DNA of 64,000 nucleotides from Naematelia aurantialba (lineage: Eukaryota; Basidiomycota; Tremellomycetes; Tremellales; Naemateliaceae): contig JAKFAO010000006.1 in assembly GCA_021527695.1 (NCBI GenBank), positions 1,364,001 to 1,428,000 of the forward strand, in the 5' to 3' direction. Shown here one piece after another: positions 48,260 through 57,851 of the stretch. The notes beneath the pieces are model-generated. The model was not told the DNA's origin. It saw nothing but the letters and a program-made list of their open reading frames with translations, and made no database searches. Made by a program: the position numbers and the translations under genes. Position 1 is the first letter of the stretch, and each line of letters starts with the position of its first letter.

Positions 48260-50239
48260 ATGGCTTCCCGAGTGAGTACAGACTGCCCCGCCTCGACTCT
48301 TCCACACCCCCAGCTTCTGGGCCATGCGTGCTCTCCGTCGTCTGTGTCCTACGTGTATGCCGGCACCCGCTGACCATGCATAGGCGGCCAACCCACGCCG
48401 AGCTGCGAGCCGGACAAGAGGCAACGACGAGAACACCGTCCCGTCCCAAACCGTCCGCTCAAAACCGTCTCTGTCCTCCCTCGGCCCTCCTCAAAAGTCC
48501 ACCAACCCCATCGCTCCCTCCAATGCAGTCAAGAAGCCTGCGACCACCAAGGCAGGCGCCAAGCGCACCGCGCTCGGCGGAGTCGTCTCCAGCGTGAAGG
48601 AGGACACTGAGGATGCCAAAAAGCCCCGTACGCTGCCCCACAGCCTGACATGATCCGGGCCCAGAGCTTACGATACCAGTGAAAGGCAAGGCTGTCGAGG
48701 CTCGTCAACCCCTGGCATCACGCACCAACAGCCAGACGCAGATCCGCCCCATCGCCCCTGTTCCAACCCGCACCAAGCCCGTGTCCATCTATGCCAACCC
48801 CGAACTCTCCGTACCGATGGAAGAGTCTGACGGCATCTCGGAGATGGACATTGACGGGCGGCGGCACGAGCTGTCGGCCGCGCCCCAGCGCTTCGAGGAG
48901 GAGATGCTGGACGAGGTGTCCGAGGAGGAAGAAGAGGAGGAAGAGGACGACGAGGACGACTGGCTGCGCATGCCTGACGACGAGGTGGTGCGCGCAGAGG
49001 AGCAGCTCGAGATGGTCCGCCAGACGTTCCATGACGACGTCGACATGTTCGACACCACCATGGTGGCCGAGTACGCAGACGAGATCTTTCAGCACATGGA
49101 GGACCTCGAGCAGACCGTCATGCCAAACCCTAGATACATGGACTTTCAGACCGAGATCGAGTGGTGAGCTTCCGCTCCGTCGTCCTTCCTGTGGAGAAGG
49201 CGTGTGATTGTGGCTGATGGAAGTAGGACGATGCGGACGACATTGATTGATTGGCTCTTGCAGGTGCATTTGCGATACCACATGCTGCCAGAGACACTGT
49301 GGATAGCTGTCAACCTCGTCGACCGTTTCCTATCTGTGCGCGTCGTGTCGCTGGTCAAACTCCAGCTCGTCGGTGTCACGGCCATGTTCATCGCGGCAAA
49401 GTACGAGGAGATCCTCGCACCCAGGTGAGTTGACCTGCTGCCGCTCCTTTGACTTTGCGCCTTGTTCGTTGCCCTAGATGCCTAAACTTCGGTCGGGACA
49501 TCAGCTCATGGGCACAGCGTGGAGGAGTTTGTGTACATGACCGAGAACGGGTACACCAAGGACGAGATCCTCAAGGGCGAACGCATCATCCTCCAGACAC
49601 TCGACTTCACCGTCTCATCCTACTGCTCGCCGTACTCGTGGGTGCGGCGGATCTCCAAAGCCGACGACTACGATATCCAGACGCGCACGTTGTCCAAATT
49701 CCTCATGGAGGTGACGCTGCTGGACCACAGGTTCCTGCGGTGCAAGCCGTCGATGGTCGCGGCGGTCGGCATGTACCTTGCCCGAAAAATGCTCGGGGGC
49801 GACTGGGTGGGTTGAGATCGTCCTTCTTTCTGCTGCCCAGCATGTCGACTGTCCCGGTCGAGCTAGCTCTGCCGTCACGGCAAGAGCCCGCGGCTTGGCT
49901 GTCCCCGTCTAGCTAGCTCTCCCATCATGGCACCTGGAATGTGCCGGTCGAGCTAGCTCTACCATCATGGCACTAGCTCACCGTCTTGGCTGTCCCGCCT
50001 AGCTGGCTCTACCTTGATGGTAATGTACGCTAACGCTGCCGCAGAGCGAGGCATTCGTGTTCTACTCAAACTTCACCGAATCGCAGCTCATTCCCGGCGC
50101 GGTTCTGCTGTGCGAACGGCTGGTCGAGGCCGACTTTGAGTCGGTGTACGTGTACAAAAAGTACTCGAACAAGAAGTTCCTGCGGGCGTCTACGTTTGCA
50201 CGAGACTGGGCGCACAACAACGCGTCGTCCACTTGGTAG
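48260..50239 (+). CDS. G2/M B-type cyclin
   Basis: Regulatory subunit of the mitotic Cdk1 kinase. Six exons: 48260-48271, 48384-48627, 48680-49163, 49227-49424, 49518-49806 and 50045-50239; 473 residues. The N-terminal region has an RTALGGVVS sequence (about residues 65-73) that fits the B-cyclin destruction box, followed by a strongly acidic stretch. The cyclin N box has WTMRTTLIDWLLQVHLRYHM, LVDRFLSVRVV and LVGVTAMFIAAKYEEI. The C box has ENGYTKDEILKGERIILQTL, RTLSKFLMEVTLLDHRF and AAVGMYLARKML. The first exon has only four codons. Intron 5 (49807-50044) holds direct repeats. Within B cyclins the closest fission-yeast counterpart would be Cdc13, but the subclass is inferred only. Confidence 0.93.
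49840..50025. repeat. direct repeats in cyclin intron 5
   Basis: Three to four imperfect copies, each roughly 50-60 bp, built around GTCGAGCTAGCTCT followed by CATGGCA and CTTGGCTGTCCC, within the 238 nt intron. The other introns of this gene are 52-112 nt. Confidence 0.7.
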
Positions 50240-51369
50240 ACGAGGTATGGAAGGAGAATGAGGTGTGATGGTGAGCTTCTTCTGAGGCACCATAGATGCC
50301 ACGGTCAGTGTCAGTGTGCTCTGCTGACGTGGTCGAAGAGGCGATCAAAGAGAAGAGCTAGCATTGACGGACATTGCAACGAACCCCTACACCATCCTCC
50401 CTGCGTACTCGAGTACACCGCCCTGATGTTTATAATCCGACGACCCCGATCCGACCGACGCAGCCTAACCCAACCCGATGCTGAGTAGGGAGGGCGCGTA
50501 TCTTGACCCTCTTTCCCTCCGCCCACTCTCTCCAGGCGTGGCGTCTCGACGCTTCTGGCTCACCTTCCTCCGAGTCTCGACACTCGCCCCCGCGCCAGCC
50601 AGCCGCGGCTACCAACCTGTCCGTTGTCGGCAGGTGGCAGTTATCAGTTAACAGTAGTGTTGGCGGTTAGCAGTTGGCGGTTGGTGTTGCAGTTGGCGTC
50701 AGTATTGGCAATTGGCAGTGGGCAGTCGGCCGCCAGGCGGAGACGGCACCTGTCTACTCGTCTACATATCATATCATACTTGCCAGAGCGATAGCGATAG
50801 CCTCCTTCCTCTTGTCTGTTCCACAGCAGCATATTCACAGCATGTACTCTTTTCTTCTCGGCGATCCGGCCCGAGCGGGGCACGAACACGACGAGGTCTA
50901 GCTGCCGACCCCGTGTCGTCGAGATTGGCACTGGTGGCGGTGCCACATTACACGTATCCTGGCACACGGTGTCCATCCACATCCGCACATTGTCATCCAC
51001 ACATTGTCACCGCACATTGTCACCCATACGTCCTTCCACACTTGACACCACACCTGCATGTGGCCTTGCACACCAATGTCTTGGTCGTAGCGATAATCGC
51101 TGATCGCGTTGACGGTCTACGAGTATTAAAGATGCATTGGAGAGATCTTCGATCTTCAAGCATTATTCCTAATCCACTAGCGACTGATCCATCGACCACC
51201 GACCACTACACTGACCACTGATCACTGACCCGCTGACCCCCTCACTATTCACTTTTCACCTTGCTCTAGTCTTATAAGACGCTTACTGCTACCCGCCCAC
51301 CCTGCGCTGCTCAGCCATGTCGCCTCGTCCCATGCCTTCAGCAGTCCGCCGGGATCCATAGACCCTCGC
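50240..51369. other. intergenic region between convergent cyclin and EFR3 genes
   Basis: 1.1 kb. Contains a CAGTTGGCGGTTGG/GGCAGT-type repeat at about 50635-50730, an ACATTGTCACC/CACATTGTCATCC repeat at about 50980-51030 and a GACCACTGA run at about 51195-51235. No gene is evident. Confidence 0.5.
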
Positions 51370-54300
51370 TCAAGCAGCGCTAGCCACGACCGGAGCGAGC
51401 TCTGGCGTCGCGATCCCGCTCCCGCTCCCCGTCCCATTTGCGTTCCCATTGCCATTCCCTTTCTCAGTCCCCAGCTCGCCACCTGCAGTTCCACTTGCAG
51501 CCACACTCCCAGTTCCATTTCCACTCCCATTTGCAGCCACACTCCCATTTCCATTCCCACCTCCATTTGCAGCCACACCCGCAGCCACACCCACACCTGC
51601 AGTCGCGCCTGCAGTCGCACCACCAGTCCTCTTGATTGTCCCGCCGCGCTTCTTGTCCTTGAAGATCTCTTTCAATACTTCCTTGACGTCGGGACTGGTG
51701 ACTTTGCGCCTGCCCGCCGCGCCTCGTTGCGGGGCATCGTCTCTGATCGTCCGTGCGCCTGTTGTGGAGGAGATCGAAGGCGGATTGGACGACGTGACCG
51801 TATCTGTTCTCCCACCTACAGGCGAGATCAGCAACCGGTGATTGGTGATCAGCAATCGGCAAAGAGTCATCATGACACCCGTAGACACTACGCGACCACG
51901 GTGTCGCACCAGGTACACAGAGGTGAAACGCGATGTACGCAATGAAGACTCGGCATACGGTCCAGGTGGAGGTTGAAAAAAAATGCCAAAATCGCACACG
52001 ATCAAGACGCTAAAGAAACGAGACATACCCAGTGCTTCACGAAGATCCGCCACGTCGATCACCCGAGATTGAGGCCGTCCAAACGACTGGTACGACGAGT
52101 TGTTCAAATTCATCAAGACGTTAGCCACGTCAAAGTGCGCATCCCGGGCCGACCGGACATGTGCCGATGAGTATCGCTCCACCGCTGCAACGAGTCAGCG
52201 ACTCTATCATGCGGCCACAAAGCATGTTGGAACCATCAAATGTTTCAGCCATCAAACTCACAGTCCTTCAGCGCGATCTCGACGGTCCAGCCCGCTGCAA
52301 AGTGCCTCACGAGGGTCGCCGTGTCTTTCCCAGTGGCACTTAGCACCGAAGGAGCCTGAGCTATGGCGGAGACGATGATCTCGGGATCCAGCAGCGGCCT
52401 CGAAGTTGCGGATGACTCGCCCTCGGTGAGGTCTTGAACGAACATCGCGGGCGTTTCGGGGGCAGGGAGGATGCCGGTCGGCGCTGCGTCGAGGTCGGGG
52501 ACTTCAAATGGCTCTGGAAGCAGATTTAGGCACTGAAAAAGTCAGCAAGGGATCAACACAGGGTGATCAGATCGTGGGCGACTTGTTGTGCAGCACTTGG
52601 TGGACCGGCAGGGGTGTACAAGTTCGATGCGGAGAAGGAGGACGAGGGACGAGTTTGGAGGGACAAGGTTGGAGAGAGTGGAGAGCTCGCCTTATTTGCC
52701 AAGTCGTCCACCATCTGGACGCCCCAACGATCCCCGAGCCTCCTCCAGATGATCGCCACTGTCTCCCGTATACTCCGCTTACGCTCCAGCACCCATGCGC
52801 CTTGCCGTCCATCGCCTGGCCGCCGAACCAGCTCCGTGCCCGCATCCTTATCGAGGGCAAGCAACATCGGCGCACCGGTGTACAGCGCAGCGGCAGGTAC
52901 CGCCGCGTGCAGGTCGTCCAGGATCCTGATGATTGCCGCAAAGTCATACGGGGTTGCCACGTTGTCGAATGACGAAAGTACGGCTGACGAGTTTATGCGG
53001 TTCAGAGGTAAGGATACACGCCGTGCTGCTCGTGCTCCTTTCTTGGGCGGGGTGGCTGACTCTGTCCGAGGGGTGGACGACGGCGTCGGCTCGACGATAT
53101 TGAAGCTGACACCCTTCTCGCCCGAGCCCTGGCTCTGGTCCTGAGATCGCTCAACCTCCGCCTTGGGTTCGTCTGTCGCTGGGGGAGGGACGACAGGCGA
53201 GGCGTGCACAGGAGTCATGCTTGCTTCCGCCTCGCCTGCGCCGAGACAAGACGACATGGCAAGTGTGTAGATGGCGGCCTGAACGGCATTGCAGAAGCGG
53301 AAGATATTCGCCGGAGGGCCGCTGCCGCCATGTCGCTTTTCTCGCGGAAGTTCATTCTCAATATACATGATCAGTGCTCGAGCATAGGCGATGCGCACAG
53401 CGAACGTCGACTCGCAGAGCAGGGGCAACGTCTCTTGCCACACTTCCGGCGCTATAGGGTTGCGTCTTCCCGTTGGGCGACGGTGCCCTTCCATCGGGGT
53501 CTCCAGCGCCGGCGCTTTGCCCTTGTCTGCCGCCTGTGAAGCTGAGGGAACGGTGACGTGCTGCGCATCGGCCGCCACGGCAGTCGTCATGACGCCCGTG
53601 ATGCAGTAGACCAGTGTACGCAGGATTTCGGGTCGAGCGGGATCGCTCAATGGCACTTCGGCTATGCGCGCGGCCATCTCCTCGACAATATCATTGATTT
53701 GGTCGGCGTAGTAGATGTGGGTACCAAGAGACGAGATGCACTGCACCAAGGCGGGAAGCAGCGGATCGTGGGGGTCGGCACGGACGCGACGAGTGACGAG
53801 CGCGACGAGGTTTGCAAGAAGGTCCGCCACGCCGAGACCGACCAGTGAGATGGGTGATTCGAGGACCGTAGTGGTCATTGCGAGGAGTGTTGTATGTTGG
53901 GCATCGGTGACGCGGTGCTCGAGATCGACGAGACGCTCCACGAGGCGAGTTGGAACGACGAAGCGGTATTGCAGAGAGGTGAAGGCCGCGAGGCGTTCGG
54001 CGAGCCAGCAGCAGCGCTCGATGTCGGTCCAACCTGTATGTTGCAGGAAGGTAAAGACGGCATCCAAGACAGCGGTCGCTTGGTTAATTTGGCACTGGCT
54101 CACAAGGGCAGCTAGCGAGCGTAGCGCAGCCGAGACGACGTCTGACCCAGAAGGCCCTTTTTCGCCCGCGATATGTGCGTGGAGAGAGGGAGCACGGCGA
54201 TCGTTGACGGGCCGCCTGGCCGAGAACTCTGAGAAGAAGGGCGACGGCGAGGCGTCCATCTCGAGCTTTGCCGTCTCGAGTTTGAGTGCCGCGATGGACC

Positions 54301-55173
54301 CCTCGAACAGGTTGCTCAGCAGGGCCGGCACGATGATGCCCACCTGACGCTGGAACTCGGCATTGGAAGCGAACATGGCGTCCGAAGACGATGCGCCGTC
54401 GAGTGCCGCCAGTCCGATCAGCCGCGTGCGATTGCGTTGCTCCTCGTCAATCTTCTCGCCGCCGCCTTGCTGGCCAGTCGTGCCTTCGTCCACCGCACAC
54501 AAGGAGAACTTGCGCAGCACGCCCAGATAGGCGCTGGTAAGTGCGTCGTCGACGCCGATGGACACGCCGTCGGTGTAGGTCGCGAACGCCGAGAAGCAGC
54601 TGGCGGCCCGGCCTACGACCTCGAGGTCCGGCCCGCCCTTTTGGTACACCTTGACGTCGAGGGCGGCGCCGATGATGCGGACGATGGAGCGAGAGAAGAG
54701 CGCAAGGTCCCGCCGGCATTCGGATATCATCGCACGCAGGATGGCAAGGGAGATCAACAACGAGCTGCAGATACAGATGTCAGCTCCTGCGACAGGGTCT
54801 TGCGATGATTCTCAGAAGAGCGGAGTCTAGGAGTGTGCATAGAGGAAGGCAAGCATGAGGAAGACGAGCCTCCAGGAAGGCAAGCGTGGAGGACACAGAG
54901 GAGAAGGATGTTGCCAAGGCGGTCCACTCACGCGCGCGACTTTTGGTATCCCCCGCTACTCCTTACAGCCTCCTTGATGGCCCGCTTCTCAAGCTCCTCG
55001 CCGACCTTGGCAAGCTTGGACGACTGGTTCGTACATCTATACAACAACTTTGACAAATCAGACGAGAGCGGCTTAAAGTCGGGTCCGGCAGCGATCAGAG
55101 CCTTGGGAGGGGGGTAACAGTCGTTCAGCAGTTTCGCCTCGGGTTGAAGGCCGGTGCATGGGAGGCAGGGCAT
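51370..55173 (-). CDS. EFR3: EFR3, plasma-membrane anchor of the PI4-kinase complex
   Basis: Peripheral membrane protein that recruits the Stt4/PI4KA kinase to the plasma membrane. Five exons on the minus strand: 55173-54932, 54764-52583, 52532-52262, 52184-52029 and 51815-51370; 1098 residues. The N-terminus MPCLPCTG has closely spaced cysteines suitable for palmitoylation, as used by the family. Helical-repeat landmarks are LSKLLYRCTNQSSKLAKVGEEL, FATYTDG, HTGWTDIERCCWLAERLA, CISSLGTHIYYADQINDIVE and LRTLVYCITGVM. The exon 2-3 junction is weak: it needs a GTCGCC donor (intron 52533-52582), because the GTs closer to the stop are out of phase. The C-terminal exon ends in a Gly/Asn/Ala/Ser-rich tail encoded by a minisatellite (about 51420-51620). 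Confidence 0.88.
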
Positions 55174-55633
55174 GGCGCTTCGGATCCCTTGCTAGTCCCT
55201 TGCTAGCTACTGGTCGGTTAATGGTAACGGGAACCAGAACGGGCTGGGGGACGAGGCGGGTGAGTGGGCGAGTGGGAACGGTGCGCGGTGGGAGAGAATC
55301 ACCAAGCCGTTGGACTCGGGACCAAGAGCGACAGCGAATGTAAGATTGTGATACTGACAGTGAGACGGAGAGGATGAGAGGGGGCGCGTGGCTATGAATA
55401 CGCCGTGTCGACCATCGTGCAGAGCAAACTAGTCGGACGAGGTGAACCCAACTATACAGCCAGAAACGCAATGGGAATCCGACTGGCCGAGTTCGTCAAC
55501 TCGGGGCACCTGTAGCTGACGTGGCATTTGATAGAGACCCGAGACAAAGCTGCTATGAATGGTCCATGCAACGCAACGAGTTATATATGTATACATCGGT
55601 ATATCGCAGTATGCAGTGCCCATCACCGTGCCA
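55174..55633. other. intergenic region between EFR3 and the G-alpha gene
   Basis: 460 bp between two minus-strand genes; expected to hold the G-alpha 3' UTR and the EFR3 promoter. No further feature seen. Confidence 0.4.
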
Positions 55634-57851
55634 TTACTGCACATAAAGTAAGCTGCCGTCGTGATTAGGAAGGAGCAGAGAAGATCACAACATACCAAAA
55701 TCGCCATGTCCTTGAGCAGATTCCGCACAATCGTGTCCTGTACTGCACTCATCACGATCGCGAGACTGCTCGTGTCGGTTGCCTAGGTACGTTTTCAGCA
55801 CACAGTCGCGCTTGCCCGTCTGCCGCTTCCTGTATCCCTCTGTCTCTGCAACGATGCTGCACATAACAACACAAAGGGGCAGAACAAAGAAGCGAACCAA
55901 CTGCTCACCTGTGTGATGTGTACATACACCTCGCGTGCAGTGTTGCGGTTCAAGCTGCGGAACTTGTCTTTGAAGAAGCTGTCACGCCGTCAGAATGCTT
56001 CTCTACGTCGTGGCTGAGAGGCGCTGAGCATTTCAGACTCACGCCGTGGCATCGTTGAATGACCCTGCTTTGCTGCAGCCGTTCAGCTCATGTTTTCATG
56101 GTACAAGGCTGAGCTGAACATACCCCGGGAAATCTGGAAAGGTGGCGACGACTTGTTGATTTGGGTCCCGGATCTTTTCCATCAGGATATCAGAGTGCTT
56201 TAAGTCAGCATCATCCCCGTCCAGTGCTCCATATACAGCAGACTCATCTTGTTGAGGAACAGAATGATCGACGTCTTGATGAACCACTGCGAGTTGACGA
56301 TTGACTCAAAGAGCACCAACGACTCGAGCATTCCGTTGCTGGATGTGTCCTCCAGGATACCTGGGATATGGTGTCGGCGATTCCAAAAAGACAAAAGAGA
56401 GGGAACGGAGAGACGACGGATACTCAGAAGGCAAACGAGAGGGAACGGGGATCTGACGAATACCAAAGGAGTGATTTACCCTGATTGTAGTCTGCTAAAG
56501 AAGCCAGAAACAGAACGGCCTGGCATCCCTCAAAGCAGCTCGCCCACTTCCTGCGCTCGGACCGCTGACCGCCGACATCGAACATGCGGAATACCAAATC
56601 ATTGTTGATTGTGAAAATGGTTTCGCTGATCCCCGTGGTCTTGGACCGTACACTATGAACATCAGCGCACGTCCAGTCCAGAGCGGATGTCGCCAGAGCA
56701 CAAGTCAGCCAGAACAGACGTCGTCTCAGGTGTAGACCTTGGCTATACTGGCTGCAGTGACGGTAGCGAAATCTCAAACTGACCGTAAGATATCGTCTTG
56801 GGAAGGTTGGTAGTCCGGTTTGAACAGTCTCGGCAGATCGGCGTAGAAACTGAGAAGATTGGACGTCAGCGCCCTGTGCTGTCGCTCATCGTGGCTTTAC
56901 GTGTCGCACGCTGGAGAGCAAGGTCCCAAACAAAGGGCAAGTCCAAGAGATGTAGATTGGGAGATGGCGCGTTGAGCGAGTCAGAGTAGGTGGTGAGTTC
57001 TGTGACTTATACAAGTGAGGAGTAAAAAGCCACAACGAGTGACAACCACGCCCCAAGACTTACTATGGCAAGTTCTCTTGTAGAGCATACTGGTTCGCGC
57101 GGGAATAACACTCGACAACGTGCTCGTCCGCCCAGAGCGCCGTCAGCGCGCCGAGGTACTGCATCGGAAACGGCTCGCCCGTGCTGATCGGTGGTTCCTG
57201 GTCGACCAGGGCTACGTACTTGCGATTCGAGGCGGCGATAGCCATGCCCAGCTCGTCCATCGTATCGATGATGCTGCGCATCCCGCCGACAATGTTGGAG
57301 AACACGATCTTGCGATAATCTTCAATCTCGTCGGGCTCGAACCCGCGGTGGTGGAGGATTTTCATCTGTTTGAGCCTGTGCATGTCAGGTGGTACGAGGG
57401 GCCGAAACACCAGGAGACGCGGATATGTCGAAGCGAAGAAGGAAGACGACGAATAGAGCCAGACGCAAGGTAGCTAGAAGAGAAACAACGTTGCTGGTAG
57501 CTGGACGAGGCTGAATGCAGGAGAAAGGGACAGAGTCGCTCACACTGTTGACTTGCCGGACGCTCCTGCACCCAGGAGCAGTACCTTGCATTCCTTTGAT
57601 AGGCGCTTCTCGTCCTGCGGATCGTCAGCCACCATCCAATGGTAATGCCCACACCACACTCCCAGCCACCCCTTCGTCAATGGCTCCCTCTCAGGCGACC
57701 GCTCACTCCATCTCCACCTTTCTCCCTGAATATTCGCTCTTCATCCTCCACCTGCATGAACCATACCCACCTCTTTCAGAGCGCGATCAATCTCCCTGCT
57801 CCGTGCTTCCTCTGGCCCACTCGCTGATCCACTCGACATGCACGCGCCCAT
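55634..57851 (-). CDS. heterotrimeric G-protein alpha subunit (one irregular splice junction)
   Basis: Membrane-anchored GTPase. Exons on the minus strand: 57851-57771, 57614-57544, 57375-57064, 56849-56784, 56652-56480, 56360-56245, 56197-56124, 56072-56043, 55978-55909, 55782-55696 and 55636-55634; 360 residues. MGACMSS at the start fits myristoylation of Gly2 and palmitoylation of Cys4. The P-loop is GAGASGKST at 42-50 (most G-alphas have GESGKS). Switch I is RSKTTGISE with Arg179, switch II is [12 protein letters not shown] with Gln206, and FLNKM and TQATDT complete the guanine site. The stop codon TAA stands alone after the last intron, so the C-terminus is NLLKDMAIL. Between FLNKM and DILMEKI no canonical GT-AG intron keeps the frame; the model there uses a 47 nt gap (56198-56244). 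The coupling class (mating or cAMP) cannot be told from sequence alone. Confidence 0.85.

Noticed and set aside
53715..54347. Long plus-strand frames over the EFR3 gene
   Set aside because: They are antisense shadows of the EFR3 helical-repeat exon and have no recognisable domain.
56165..56195. ATATCCT near the G-alpha junction, resembling a U12-type splice site
   Set aside because: It falls inside sequence that codes for the conserved DILMEKI stretch, and no matching 3' AC site keeps the frame.
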